The notes: a model not told the origin generated them from the letters alone. A DNA stretch of 64,000 nucleotides from Parablautia muri (GCF_009917485.1 NZ_QZDT01000008.1:1-64000), one strand, 5' to 3'. Shown: positions 17,120 through 27,476, numbered from the stretch's first letter. Numbers and translations are program-made.

Positions 17120-18310
17120 TTAAGCCTGCGCAATTCCCTTCTTATCATCCCTGCTGTAAAGCAGCTTCAAGATAACCGGCGTCATAATAGACGATACAAT
17201 AATCAGCAGAATAACCGCCGTAAAATAATCCGCTGTCAGCATTCCCGCCGCCAGACCTTTCTGTGCAACAATCAGCGCAACCTCACCTCTCGTCATCATT
17301 CCCACACCAATCTTTAGGGAATCGGTCATGTTGTATTTACATAACCTGCCAACTGCCCCGCAGCCAATAATCTTAGATAAAAGCGCCACAATCACAAAGC
17401 AGACGCAGAATGCAACCAGCTTACCGTTTAAACCTTCAAAAGAAGTTTTCAAGCCAATGCTGGCAAAAAAGATTGGCCCAAAAAACATATAAGAGCTCAC
17501 ATCTACTTTTCTTTCTATGTATTCATTGTCACTTAAATTACAAAGCACAAGACCTGCAACATACGCTCCGGTAATGTCCGCTATACCAAAATATCTCTCT
17601 GCAATATAAGACAGGCCAAAGCAAAAGGCTACACTGACGATTGGAATACGCCGTGTATGCGGATAGCGTTTGTCCAGTGTGAGAAATATTTTGTAAACCA
17701 GAAATCCTCCTACAATTGCCACCGCAAAAAAGGCGATTGTTTTAAGTACCACCATTCCGGGATTGGAATCCGGGTTTTTGAAGCCAACCACAAAGGTCAG
17801 AACAATAATGCCAATCACATCGTCAATAATCGCTGCACTGACAATGGTAGTTCCAACTTTGCTCTTAATTTTACCCAGCTCCTGCAAAGATGCCACAGTG
17901 ATACTGACACTGGTTGCCGTCATGATTGTGCCCATGAAAACGGCTTTGTAAAAATTCTCACTTCCCCAGGGTGCAACGCCATAAAAGCCCATGTACAAAA
18001 GCGCACCTGCAAGCAAAGGTGTTATAACCCCTGCACAGGCAATCAGAAAAGCAATGGGGCCTGTTTTGAGCAGTTCCTTTAAATCAGATTCAAGTCCTAC
18101 GGAAAACATCAATATGATTACACCCACTTCAGCCATCTGCGTAATAAAATCGTTTTGTGAGATCCATCCAAACACACATGGACCTACAAGCAGACCTGCA
18201 AGAATCTGTCCAACCACCTGGGGCGCTTTGACTTTTCTTGCGAGTATACCCAAACATTTGGCAAAGAGCAGAATAATTGCAAGATCCCTTAAAATATCAA
18301 TTGTTTCCAT
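17120..18310 (-). CDS. Cation:proton antiporter (CPA2/KefB-like)
   Basis: A 396-residue membrane protein with about 11-12 hydrophobic segments. The transport core contains VGQILAGLLVGPCVFG near the N-terminus and the paired acidic site in VSAAIIDDVIGIIVL, the ion-binding Asp-Asp of CPA2 exchangers. MTRGEVALIVAQKGLAAG is the typical C-terminal helix. It ends right after the membrane domain, with no RCK/TrkA-N domain, so nucleotide gating is not evident. ATG 18310 follows AAGGAGAGGTAAAAG. It appears monocistronic, with a terminator at 16955-16993. The exchanged ion (K+ or Na+) cannot be read. Confidence 0.9.
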   Translation of the reverse strand: METIDILRDLAIILLFAKCLGILARKVKAPQVVGQILAGLLVGPCVFGWISQNDFITQMAEVGVIILMFSVGLESDLKELLKTGPIAFLIACAGVITPLLAGALLYMGFYGVAPWGSENFYKAVFMGTIMTATSVSITVASLQELGKIKSKVGTTIVSAAIIDDVIGIIVLTFVVGFKNPDSNPGMVVLKTIAFFAVAIVGGFLVYKIFLTLDKRYPHTRRIPIVSVAFCFGLSYIAERYFGIADITGAYVAGLVLCNLSDNEYIERKVDVSSYMFFGPIFFASIGLKTSFEGLNGKLVAFCVCFVIVALLSKIIGCGAVGRLCKYNMTDSLKIGVGMMTRGEVALIVAQKGLAAGMLTADYFTAVILLIIVSSIMTPVILKLLYSRDDKKGIAQA

Positions 18311-18499
18311 CTTTTACCTCTCCTTATCTAAATGAATTTCCGTAACAGTCTAACCAATCTGTCACGGTTTCCCATAAACAGTTATAGCCTCAAAATAAGG
18401 TATTGTCAATGCCTGAAAGCCAAAACGGTTATTTCAATGGTAAGGTACAGCCTTCGCAGAATAAACGCACGAACGAAAAAACATCTTCGAAGGATATCA

Positions 18500-19020
18500 T
18501 TATTTGGCAAGCTCGTCAATTGCATCCATCATATCGTTATCGTATAATACTTTTAGAACAGCAAGGATTACAGGAATTTCTGATTCCAGGTTTCTGCCTA
18601 TCTTACTACGGATCCGTTTCATGCCCCTATGATAGTAAGCTTTCAATAGCTTTATTATAAACAGGACAAATCTTCTGCTCAGACCAAGATTGTGTATTCC
18701 GTTCTTTTCTTTGGAGCGTAATTTGTCTTCTCTGAAAACTATATCAAGTGCCCAGTGCAGGTTGTTTTCGATATTCCAGTGCCTGCGTGCGGCAATAGAA
18801 AACAGCTCCGCATTGGGCTTGATACTGCACAGGAAATACCGTTCTTCTCTCACTGTGCCATCCGCTCCTGTTCTGGTTATTGTTTTTCTCTCATAACCGA
18901 TGGAACTCAGTTTCTCTCATTCCTTCCTGTCCTCAAACCATCTTTCAGGGGGATGTTTTACTTTCTCCTGCTGCTTGCTGTCGGTGAGCCCGGCAGCCTG
19001 TTCCATAATCCACAATATTT
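18500..19020 (-). pseudogene. ISAs1-like transposase, C-terminal remnant
   Basis: The last 117 codons contain RRHWNIENNLHWALDIVF and the RSKEKNGIHNLGLSRR stretch, the C-terminal catalytic region of ISAs1/H-repeat DDE transposases. The same frame continues upstream through an in-frame TGA (near 18916), with KHPPERWFEDRKE before the stop and EKLSSIGYERKTITRTGADG after it. The N-terminal half and the terminal inverted repeats are missing. It is a dead fragment marking an old insertion between the antiporter and the GH35 operon. Confidence 0.8.
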
Positions 19021-19214
19021 TCACTGAAAGGACAGGAGTAAAAAATGTAATGGTATTGTAACATAATTTTCGTAACAAATGTCTGTTTATTTTTGTTCAT
19101 GCATTTGTTCTGACAGCCTTCGGCTTCACTGTTGTGTAATTTGTTGCGGAAACTGAATCATTTTGCGATAGCTCCTGGATGAACTGTTACATTGCAATTT
19201 CCCCATCTGAGCAG

Positions 19215-21971
19215 TTAAGCTTCTTCCTTATTTCTCACCACAATCCTTTCAAGGCAGGCTTCTCTATCTAACGCCTGGCATTTCATCACCACCGGACTGT
19301 TGCCCAGCCATTCCCGACAGATAAATACCTCTCCCGGCGCCCCTCCTGCCACTGGCGGCATGTGGCTGCATCCCAGAACATGCCGTCCCACTACATGGTC
19401 ATTGCACACCACCGTCACAAGAACATTTTTCCCTTCTAAATACAGCTTTACATCTGCGCATCCCGATTTTGCTATATTCGGTATAACAACCAGTTCTTCT
19501 TCAGGCGATATATACAAGGGAAACGTCTCCTCCCTCGCCTCCTTTGTTCTTACCCCCCGGCCGCTCTCTGTATCAAAACTGTCTGTTGGCATTCCGTCTT
19601 TTTCTCCTAACCGTTCCATGTCCGCATCTGCCTGTAAAAAGAGGCCCTCCATCCCCCTAAAGGTGATGTCCCGGTATTTGCACCGATTCATTTTCCGGCC
19701 GCTGTTTAAGGTGATTTCCCCTACAGGCTCCGCATAATTCCGCCTACAGACCTTCAGCTCAATCACACATTCTCCGCCTGCATCTACCCAGGGCGTAATG
19801 TCCATGCACGGATTGCTATCCCTTACCTTTCCAATATCACAGCCATTGACCCAAACTTCTACCCTGCACTTTGCCTTGGAAAAAAGCAGGGAAAATTGAT
19901 TGCAGTCCTTCCGCAGACGAAGCTTCTTGCGGTAAAATCCCACTACCGGCGAGCATGGAATATTATACTTGTCAATATCCGTCAAAAGCCGGTATCTATC
20001 CCTCTCCTCCCCATATTCCCAGTTCTCACTTATATCTTCTTCCCGGACAATATGGCAGATTCTGCGTATTCCTTTTAGAGAGCCTAGGCGCAAAGACTCT
20101 ACCCGGATATCCTCAAAGTTGCAGTGTCCCCATATCTCCGTCCAAAACTCCCATTTTCCTTTGGGCAGGGTTAAAATCTGTTCCCGCCCATCTCCATAAA
20201 AGCACCGCCAGAAACGTCCCTCATGAAAAACCGTGACAATATCCGTAAGCCCGGATATCTGCAATTTTTGCATAGTCTCCAGTTCAAACTCATAGCTGCC
20301 GCGGCCCCGATATTGGCCCTGCTTTTCCATCTCCTTCACTGCATTTTCCCGGCAGTCTCCCTCACACCTCCAGGGGATGACCATCGCTTTTTCCACTTCT
20401 TCTTCCTGATACCGGTTCATTTCCTCCAGGCACCAGGCGCTGAGCCCAGGTATCGCTCCTCTGGCAATCTGTTCCGGCTCCCCATAGAAAAATTCCCATT
20501 CCCCCAGCACAAATCTTCCAACCTCTTTTTCCCTGATTTGTCTTTCAATCATAACACTTCCATCCTGAAGCCACACCTTCATCTGCAATGTTCCATAGCC
20601 ATAAAGGGCGGCCTGCCTGGTTTCCTTTTCCTGATGAATCCAGCCAACCTCACAGTTTGCCCATTCAATCCTGCAACTCTCCGACAATCTCAGATTTACT
20701 GGCAAAAGCGCCGTATAAAGAGGAGGCAAATGCAGACGAAAAGAAGCTCCTTCCATCAGCATTTCCCTTATCCGGACAACAGGGCTTACATTGGTAACCT
20801 GACAAAAATCTCCCTGGGCGGTCCGAAGCATATGCTTTGCCCAAAGAACCTGCCTGTAAGCGGCTTCTTCCCCTAATTCCTTTTCCATCCTTCCATTCTC
20901 CCCCTGATCTCTGACAGGAATCCCACAGGCCAACCCTTCCCCCATGCTGTAAATAAATCCTGATAAAAGACGGGCCTGTACATATTCTTCCTTCCGCAGG
21001 GTTCCGTCAGACCCAATCATAGAATGAAAATCATAATCGCTTGCCAATAGCGCAAGAGGAGCATCTTCCTCTCCCCAGTTGGTCATTGCATTGTAATAGT
21101 CCATTGTGGTTCCCGCCGTCTGGTTATAGGGTGACAACATCTTAGCGCCGCATCCTAACAGACGCTTTAACCAGGAATGCTCCCGGTTTGTCTCCGTTAC
21201 CAAAAGAGGCTGACAGCACCTTTGCATCTTCTCAAACAAACGCAGCATCCGCTCCTCTAACCCCCTGCTGTCACTTTCTGCGTAAATATTAAAAGCCGTT
21301 TTGATTCCCGGCGCCTGACCGCCGCTTTTTTCAATATCATCCTGGCCGCAGCAGACAATCATTGGAACCTCTATACCTGCTTTTTCTACAATCTCAGCCA
21401 GTTTGCCCACATATGCTTTAGGTTCTTTGCACAAAAAATAATCCAGCTCATTTTCTATCTGAAGAAGTATGACTGGTCCTTCTTCACTCCATTGATATTT
21501 CCGAATCAAAGGCAGGATTTTTCCATACCACTTTGACAATTCCCGAAGATAAGCCTCATCATTTTGTCTGATTTTGAAATTCTTCAGGGTGTGCCATGCC
21601 GGAATCGCCCCACCATCCCACTCGGAACAGATATAGGGCCCCGGACGGGCAATCACCCACAATTCATTTTTCCTGGCTGTTTCCAAAAAAAGCGAGACAT
21701 CCCGGTTTCCCTCAAAATCCCATTCCCCCGGAGCGGTTTCATGGTAATTCCAGGGAAAATAAACATCAATCCCATTGTACCCTGCAGATTTAAGTTCCTT
21801 CATTCTCTCATCCCATTTTGATGCAGGTATACGAAAATAAAAAAGGGAGGAGATGAGCAAAACCTGATACGTTCCGTCAATACAAACCCCCTTCTCATCT
21901 AAAATAATTTCATGTCCCAATCCATTTTTCTTTCTTAAATCCTTCCATGTCTTATGGCCGTTCCAATCCAT
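19215..21971 (-). CDS. Glycoside hydrolase family 35 (beta-galactosidase-like)
   Basis: A 918-residue cytoplasmic enzyme with no signal peptide. Residues about 30-330 form the GH35 barrel: YFRIPASKW, GYNGIDVYFPWNYHE, ARPGPYICSEWDGG. The proton donor is Glu175 (QIENELDYF) and the likely nucleophile is Glu260 (LLVTETNREHSW). The remainder is beta-rich and carries galactose-binding-like domains (WVNGCDIGKV near residue 700). Last gene of the operon that starts at 27476. ATG 21971 follows AAAGGAAAG. Expected to release terminal beta-galactose from imported glycans. The exact linkage is unknown. Confidence 0.87.
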   Translation of the reverse strand: MDWNGHKTWKDLRKKNGLGHEIILDEKGVCIDGTYQVLLISSLFYFRIPASKWDERMKELKSAGYNGIDVYFPWNYHETAPGEWDFEGNRDVSLFLETARKNELWVIARPGPYICSEWDGGAIPAWHTLKNFKIRQNDEAYLRELSKWYGKILPLIRKYQWSEEGPVILLQIENELDYFLCKEPKAYVGKLAEIVEKAGIEVPMIVCCGQDDIEKSGGQAPGIKTAFNIYAESDSRGLEERMLRLFEKMQRCCQPLLVTETNREHSWLKRLLGCGAKMLSPYNQTAGTTMDYYNAMTNWGEEDAPLALLASDYDFHSMIGSDGTLRKEEYVQARLLSGFIYSMGEGLACGIPVRDQGENGRMEKELGEEAAYRQVLWAKHMLRTAQGDFCQVTNVSPVVRIREMLMEGASFRLHLPPLYTALLPVNLRLSESCRIEWANCEVGWIHQEKETRQAALYGYGTLQMKVWLQDGSVMIERQIREKEVGRFVLGEWEFFYGEPEQIARGAIPGLSAWCLEEMNRYQEEEVEKAMVIPWRCEGDCRENAVKEMEKQGQYRGRGSYEFELETMQKLQISGLTDIVTVFHEGRFWRCFYGDGREQILTLPKGKWEFWTEIWGHCNFEDIRVESLRLGSLKGIRRICHIVREEDISENWEYGEERDRYRLLTDIDKYNIPCSPVVGFYRKKLRLRKDCNQFSLLFSKAKCRVEVWVNGCDIGKVRDSNPCMDITPWVDAGGECVIELKVCRRNYAEPVGEITLNSGRKMNRCKYRDITFRGMEGLFLQADADMERLGEKDGMPTDSFDTESGRGVRTKEAREETFPLYISPEEELVVIPNIAKSGCADVKLYLEGKNVLVTVVCNDHVVGRHVLGCSHMPPVAGGAPGEVFICREWLGNSPVVMKCQALDREACLERIVVRNKEEA

Positions 21972-22053
21972 TTGCTTTCCTTTCCTGAAAATGCCGCATT
22001 AAGCATCAGACTTTTCTGCTCAATGCGGCACCCTTCATTCCTTTCACCCAAAC

Positions 22054-22167
22054 CAACCTATTGCTGCTTGGAAGCTGCATGTTTCTTCATGCTTATTTCA
22101 CGCCAACCCGCCTGATACTGCTTGGAAGCTGCATATATCTATGCGGAGAATGCCCCTATTGGGGGCA
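22054..22167. repeat. Short direct repeats and a small hairpin between two operon genes
   Basis: CTGCTTGGAAGCTGCATRT occurs twice (about 22063-22082 and 22118-22136), each preceded by CCAACC. A hairpin TGCCCC/GGGGCA follows at 22151-22167. They lie in the gap between the binding-protein and GH35 genes, where they could modulate relative expression by partial termination or RNA processing. Confidence 0.5.
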
Positions 22168-22230
22168 GCCTCTGAAACATTTCGTTACTCTTAGACGGCG
22201 TTTTTTGGCGCCTTAGAGTTTCTTAATGTT

Positions 22231-23607
22231 TTATTCTACTGCTGCAAACGCCGCATCCGCCTCCTGGCAGAATCCATCCATGTCAAAGCTCTCTCCCATT
22301 GAGTGGTTAATCAAAATTTCCATCAAAATATCCTCGTACTCACTGGTCATAGTCCTTGTAATTCCCGCCTCCATAAAAGATGAATCTGCGGGATATTCCA
22401 CAATCGTTTTCAGCGCCGGGAGCATATTATAACTGCCAACCACAGAAGGCATTTGATGGGCTTCCTCTGCATACGCCGACATACATTCCTCTGAGTAAAT
22501 CGTATTGTAAAGATCATAGGCTGCCTCCATCTGCGCGGCATCCCCGTTGTTGTAAAGGACAAGCTGCTGCCCTGGCTCCTTTATCATAATTGTGTCTTTG
22601 GCGTCTTCGCTGACAGGCATAGGGAACACACCAATCTGGCAGTCAGGATTGTGGGAAAGAAAGCCGTCCACTGCCCAGGAACCATGAATACACATAGCCG
22701 CCTCTTTGTTTGCCACCATGGCCTGTGCATCCTCCCAGGATGTTCCGAAAGGATCCTCTCCCCAATATTCATGGAAAGAAAAGTAGGTTTCCACTGCCTC
22801 TTGAAACTTCTCATCCTCTGAGAAAGTACTTGTTTTGTCCATCTTACTCTCATTCCAGCTATGGTCCGGCATCAGACAGGTGATATCGCTGATTGCCCGC
22901 AGATAATAACGGAATGCCCACTGCTCTGCAAAGGGCGCTGCAAAAGGCTGTACCCCATTTGCGGATAATGTCTCGCATACTGCTTGCATTTCCGACAAAG
23001 TCGTGGGAATTTCCACACCATTTTCCGCAAACACTTCCTCATTATAAAAAACGCCATAGCCGGTAATCTCAATGGGAATCCCTTTCTGTACTCCGTCTAT
23101 CTGTCCTTCCAACAGCAAATCGGAATCCACTCTCTCAAGACAGGGCTGCCCCGTTAAGTCTGCAAGGTGTCCCGCCTCATCATATACGGAAAGATCGTAA
23201 TTTGAAGCCAAGTCAAAAATTGCAGGCGCATCATCAGACGCCAGCTTTGTCTGCAGGATAGTGGTGTAGCTGTCAGCTCCTACCGTCTCAATATTCAGCG
23301 TTACGTTTGGATATTTTTCTTCAAACACTTCTTTACATTTTTCCACCCAGGCCTGTTTTCCGGCCTCCTGATAGTGATTCAACCAGGTGATTGTCACCTC
23401 CCCTTCCGCCGGCGCGGACCCTTCTTCATCATTTTCCGCCGCATCTGCGTTGGCAGACGATGCATCTTGTGAACTGTTGGTTTCCTGATCGTTTCCTGTT
23501 TCCTGGCTTTCGCTGCTTCCAGCGCTTTTCCCGCATCCGCCGGCTAAGGAAACACACATAACCGCGCTCATCAGAATCCCTATTTTTTTGAGCATACTTT
23601 TCTTCAT
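22231..23607 (-). CDS. Extracellular sugar-binding lipoprotein (ABC importer)
   Basis: A 458-residue family 1 binding protein. The signal peptide has lipobox LAGGC near residue 25. A Ser/Glu/Asn-rich linker runs to about 67, then the fold starts with VTITWLNHYQEAG. AMCIHGSWAVDGFLSHNPDC is the typical central motif. ATG 23607 follows GGAGGGTTCATT. It is downstream of both permeases, a less usual order, and has its own LacI-like operator match at 23651-23663, so it may have an extra promoter. Confidence 0.9.
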   Translation of the reverse strand: MKKSMLKKIGILMSAVMCVSLAGGCGKSAGSSESQETGNDQETNSSQDASSANADAAENDEEGSAPAEGEVTITWLNHYQEAGKQAWVEKCKEVFEEKYPNVTLNIETVGADSYTTILQTKLASDDAPAIFDLASNYDLSVYDEAGHLADLTGQPCLERVDSDLLLEGQIDGVQKGIPIEITGYGVFYNEEVFAENGVEIPTTLSEMQAVCETLSANGVQPFAAPFAEQWAFRYYLRAISDITCLMPDHSWNESKMDKTSTFSEDEKFQEAVETYFSFHEYWGEDPFGTSWEDAQAMVANKEAAMCIHGSWAVDGFLSHNPDCQIGVFPMPVSEDAKDTIMIKEPGQQLVLYNNGDAAQMEAAYDLYNTIYSEECMSAYAEEAHQMPSVVGSYNMLPALKTIVEYPADSSFMEAGITRTMTSEYEDILMEILINHSMGESFDMDGFCQEADAAFAAVE

Positions 23608-23650
23608 AATGAACCCTCCTTAAAATTTTTGTTTGAATGATAGTGATTGA

Positions 23651-23663
23651 CTTATCGTTTACC
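23651..23663 (-). promoter_or_regulatory. LacI-type operator-like site upstream of the binding-protein gene
   Basis: GGTAAACGATAAG on the minus strand shares the core GTAAACGAT with the sites at 27495-27507 and 27623-27636. It lies 44 nt before the ATG of the binding protein. No convincing -35/-10 pair was found next to it. Confidence 0.45.
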
Positions 23664-23900
23664 TTCTTGGGAACTGTTAAGAATCAGATTTGTGTATGAC
23701 TCAGGATAAATCTTTTTATGTAGAGCGAGAAAATAAGACGTACCAGGGTACATCAATTGACCACAACGCGTCATAACAAGATTTAGACAAGTCAGATGTA
23801 ACGATTAATTCTTTATCAGTTCCTCAATGGCCGGATTCGGTAACGGTCTGGCCGAAAGCCCAACCGCTGCCATGCGTATTTATTCCGGTCTTTTTCGCCC

Positions 23901-24740
23901 TCAGCTCTTTACCGCTCCTGCGGCAATGCCGTTGACAATGTATTTCTGCATAAAGGCAAAGCAGGTGACCACAGGTATCATGGAAACAATGGCCGCCGCA
24001 AAGGCCAGGCCATACTCTGCGGTATATTGTCCAAAGAAATAAAACTGCTTAACCGTTATGGTACGCACCATCTCCTTCTGCAAAAGGATGATAGAAATAT
24101 TAAAATCATTCCACAGCCACATCACATGCAACGCCGCCACCGTGGCGGAGATAGGCTTAAGCAGCGGAAATGTAATCAGCCAGAAGGTCTTTATCTCACT
24201 GCATCCGTCCATATAAGCGGACTCCTCTATCTCCCTGGGAATAGATTTCACAAACCCTACATACAAAAACGAGGCGTAAGCGATACTGGTTCCCGTCAGC
24301 ATCAGCACCATCCCCGGAAGGGAATTGAGCAGATTCAGCGACTTGTAGATTCGGTACACCGGTATCATCAGAATCTGAAAAGGTATCATCAAGGACGCCA
24401 GATACATCTTGTCCAACAGCCGCAGCGCCGCCGTTTTCTGTGCGTGGCGCGCCACCGAATATCCGCTCATGGATGCGCACAGGACAATCAGGATGACCGA
24501 TGGAAATGTAACCAGAACGCTGTTCCTGAGAGAATGGAAAAAATCGCTCCTTCGCATGCCCTCCTTAAAATTTTCCAGGTAAAGCCCTTCCGGCCAGGCA
24601 AGCACAGATTTGGACAGCTCCGGCTTGCTTTTAAAGGCAGTTATCACCGCCAGATATAACGGAATTACAAAAACGACTATCGCTGCCAGCGTAAGCAATA
24701 CCACAACCACGTCCCCCGGCGTAAATTTTCTATGTTTCAT
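23901..24740 (-). CDS. Carbohydrate ABC transporter permease (MalG type)
   Basis: A 279-residue membrane protein with about six segments, the first at residues 14-35. The EAA loop reads EEIEESAYMDGCSEIKTFWL followed by ITFPLLKP. ATG 24740 follows GGGGGAGTGTT. It lies 222 nt downstream of the partner permease at 24963. The 293-bp gap after it (23608-23900) shows no gene, only the operator-like site at 23651. It forms the importer with 24963-25874 and the lipoprotein at 22231. Confidence 0.9.
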   Translation of the reverse strand: MKHRKFTPGDVVVVLLTLAAIVVFVIPLYLAVITAFKSKPELSKSVLAWPEGLYLENFKEGMRRSDFFHSLRNSVLVTFPSVILIVLCASMSGYSVARHAQKTAALRLLDKMYLASLMIPFQILMIPVYRIYKSLNLLNSLPGMVLMLTGTSIAYASFLYVGFVKSIPREIEESAYMDGCSEIKTFWLITFPLLKPISATVAALHVMWLWNDFNISIILLQKEMVRTITVKQFYFFGQYTAEYGLAFAAAIVSMIPVVTCFAFMQKYIVNGIAAGAVKS

Positions 24741-24962
24741 AACACTCCCCCATTCTTATTGGCGTCCACAAATTCCGGTGCCGCATAAATTTCCCGTTTC
24801 AAAATTTTTCATTCACTCTCCCTCTCTGGCACTCTCCATATTTGAGTACAGACATATATTATACTGATCCATAAAAATCTGTATTTCCCAAACTTTCCAT
24901 TTCCGCGCCGTTTTTCCACATAAGCAGCATTGCGTCAGGCGGCCTGCATACCTCCAAAACCT

Positions 24963-25874
24963 TTAAAGCTCCACTTCCCTCTTTCTAAAAAAAGACGAAA
25001 CACAAAGTCCTATAACTATCAGGCACAGGGAAAACAAAAATGATACCGCCTGTCCATATCCGGCTTTATAATATTTATACAGATTTTCATACACATAAAT
25101 GGAAACTGTTCTTGAGGCCCCTCCCGGCCCTCCTCCTGTAGCCGATAAGGTAGTTGCAAATTCTTTCAGCCATGAGGTCAAAGTCAGCGTCACACAAACG
25201 GAAAAAGCCGGCATCAGAAGTGGAAGGGTCACACGGGTAAACTGCTGGAAAACATTTGCTCCATCCGCTCTGGCTGCTTCGTAAAGCTCCATCGGAATAT
25301 TTTTCAGCCCCGACAGATAAATGAGCATATTTATCCCCGCTCCGTTCCATACACCGATTATCACAATCGCCGGAATCACCCAGGAAGGATTCCCCAGCAG
25401 ATTTTTAACACCAAACAAATCGGATATAAACTCTCTGTACAAAAACTTCCATAGAAATGCGGTGAGTACCGAACTAAAGCATACCGGAATAAAAAAGATG
25501 GTCCTTGCTACGGATTTCAATTTTCCGAATTTACTGTTGATCAGCATGGCCAGACAAAGAGACACCACATTGCTTACCACCGTACCAATCAGTGCAAATT
25601 CCAGCGTATTGTAAAAAGGAGTCCGTATCCTTGCATCCTTAAATATATCCACAAAGTTCTTAAGCCCAATGTACCGATACTCCGTTGCAACCCCATCCCA
25701 GTTCGTAAAGGCTATATTGATACCCATCACAAAGGGAATCAGCATAGCAAAAGCAAAGAAGCAAAAACCCGGGATCACAAACAAATATTTTGTCATTTTC
25801 TTTTTCATACGGCAGTAACCCTGTCCTCTCCGCCGCCTATCCTCTGCGGCATACATCCTGTAAGTTTCAAACAC
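24963..25874 (-). CDS. Carbohydrate ABC transporter permease (MalF type)
   Basis: Membrane protein with six hydrophobic segments. The EAA loop is MELYEAARADGANVFQQFTR followed by VTLPLL. The start is uncertain. The longest frame opens with GTG 25874, just after the upstream stop, but membrane-type sequence begins at MKKKMTKYLF (ATG near 25808), and the 22 residues before it (RRRR-rich) may be untranslated. It lies 6 nt after the glycosidase gene, so it is cotranscribed. Confidence 0.87.
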   Translation of the reverse strand: MFETYRMYAAEDRRRRGQGYCRMKKKMTKYLFVIPGFCFFAFAMLIPFVMGINIAFTNWDGVATEYRYIGLKNFVDIFKDARIRTPFYNTLEFALIGTVVSNVVSLCLAMLINSKFGKLKSVARTIFFIPVCFSSVLTAFLWKFLYREFISDLFGVKNLLGNPSWVIPAIVIIGVWNGAGINMLIYLSGLKNIPMELYEAARADGANVFQQFTRVTLPLLMPAFSVCVTLTLTSWLKEFATTLSATGGGPGGASRTVSIYVYENLYKYYKAGYGQAVSFLFSLCLIVIGLCVSSFFRKREVEL

Positions 25875-25880
25875 CTTCGT

Positions 25881-27476
25881 TTAAATTTCCATTTCCATCA
25901 CCGCATGCACCAGCCCCACATCATAATATACCCATAATCCCATATCTGCCTCATCGCCACACCGAATCTTCTTGGATACAAACTTCCCTTCCGAATCAAA
26001 CTCCCCTTCCTCTACCACCTTATACGCCTGGTTTCTGGCATTTAAATATTTAAATCCTCTAAGAGATGAAGTCATAAACTCCATATTATCTTTTCTTATT
26101 AATACTAATTTAAAACCGTCCCCTGCCAGAAAAAATTCTCCGCCTCCCGCATAGACAATCAATCCTTTTCCCCTCACCTGTACATGCTCTTTGTCATCAT
26201 GACCGCAGTCTAAGTGAATGTAGGGTTCATCGGTAATTCTGTTCAGAAAATATACACGGCCCCAGAAATCCCCGAAGTCAAAAAACATAGATTCCATCCA
26301 CTCCTGCTGCACCACCGCATAAATTTTCCCGGTCCCCTGGTATTTTTCCAAAAGCGGTTTCATGGAGGAAAGAATCTTCACCGTATGCCGGAACTGTTCA
26401 CACTCAGGTCTCAGATTCCCCTCATTGTCAATGGTACTGTCTATTGCAAAGCAGTGGATGCCCGTAAGCCCGTGCTTTGCCACCGCCTCAAATAGATGCA
26501 GTGCATTCCGCTCATCTGCATGGGATTCCGGAATATAAAGGGCGTTATCCGCTCTGTTGTAACGGGAACACACCATCTGATAAGTATCTCTGTCATCAAA
26601 GTAAATATCCGGGCAAATACAATCAATATGAGGCGCAAAATATTTCCACACATCCAGCGCCAGAGAGGTTGCTCCCCCAGAAGGATAATCAATTCCCGGA
26701 ATCCTGCTGCCCGTCTCCCTCACCCACACATTTACATACAAAGGCAACTCATAGGCCTGTTTCCCCGCCGCCGCCACATTCTCCACATAGGATGCAAAGC
26801 AATATGCCGAAAAAATCTCCTCCGCCATCAGGCCAAAGGTTTCTTTCCAGGGCGATGAGAGCAGGGAACCATTTTCTTTCCAAATCTCAAAAAGTTCTCC
26901 GTCTTTCAGATTTTGCAGAAACTGTTTCATATTTTCCGGGATCGCTGTGCAAAACATTTCTTCCGACTCCCGGCCATAGTCCCTCGGCGTCCCCAAAAGT
27001 CCCGGTTCATTTTCAATCTGAAATGCCAACACCATATCATCCTTATTTTGTTCCTTTATGTATGCCAGCACTTTTGCAACCGCTCTGCCGTCAGCCTCCA
27101 TGGTCTCTCTGCCCATGGGAGAAAGGATACGGGTAAGCGCTCCCACCGCATTCTGCGCCCATATAAACCTCTTTTTATCTGCCTTCACCCATTCCGGCAC
27201 ATAGTGGGAGGCTCCATTTTTCCAGGTTCCAAACCACAAAAAAACCACCTTAAGCTGATTCTCACGGGCCTTTTTCAAAATCAGATCAACCTGTCCAAAG
27301 TCAAAAATTCCTTCTTCCGGTTCTATCTGATACCAATAAAGCGGCGCCGCAATGGTATTCATCTCAAATTTTCCGATAGCCCTTATTGCGCGTTCTAAGG
27401 TTTCTTCCGACTGGGAACTGCTGTTATTCACCTGCCCTCCGATAGAAAAAAAACTATTTTTCTTCTTCTCAAACAT
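25881..27476 (-). CDS. GH35/GH42-like beta-galactosidase with DUF5597-type C-terminus
   Basis: A 531-residue cytoplasmic clan-A glycoside hydrolase. The barrel runs from about residue 20 to 380: NTIAAPLYWYQIEPEEG, acid/base Glu157 in FQIENEPG, nucleophile candidate Glu317 in YIPESHAD. The C-terminal beta domain (about 430-531) with GDGFKLVLI fits DUF5597. ATG 27476 follows AAGGAGATTAAGA and is preferred over longer in-frame options. First gene of the five-gene operon (glycosidase, two permeases, binding protein, GH35) driven by the promoter at 27643-27671. Confidence 0.85.
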   Translation of the reverse strand: MFEKKKNSFFSIGGQVNNSSSQSEETLERAIRAIGKFEMNTIAAPLYWYQIEPEEGIFDFGQVDLILKKARENQLKVVFLWFGTWKNGASHYVPEWVKADKKRFIWAQNAVGALTRILSPMGRETMEADGRAVAKVLAYIKEQNKDDMVLAFQIENEPGLLGTPRDYGRESEEMFCTAIPENMKQFLQNLKDGELFEIWKENGSLLSSPWKETFGLMAEEIFSAYCFASYVENVAAAGKQAYELPLYVNVWVRETGSRIPGIDYPSGGATSLALDVWKYFAPHIDCICPDIYFDDRDTYQMVCSRYNRADNALYIPESHADERNALHLFEAVAKHGLTGIHCFAIDSTIDNEGNLRPECEQFRHTVKILSSMKPLLEKYQGTGKIYAVVQQEWMESMFFDFGDFWGRVYFLNRITDEPYIHLDCGHDDKEHVQVRGKGLIVYAGGGEFFLAGDGFKLVLIRKDNMEFMTSSLRGFKYLNARNQAYKVVEEGEFDSEGKFVSKKIRCGDEADMGLWVYYDVGLVHAVMEMEI

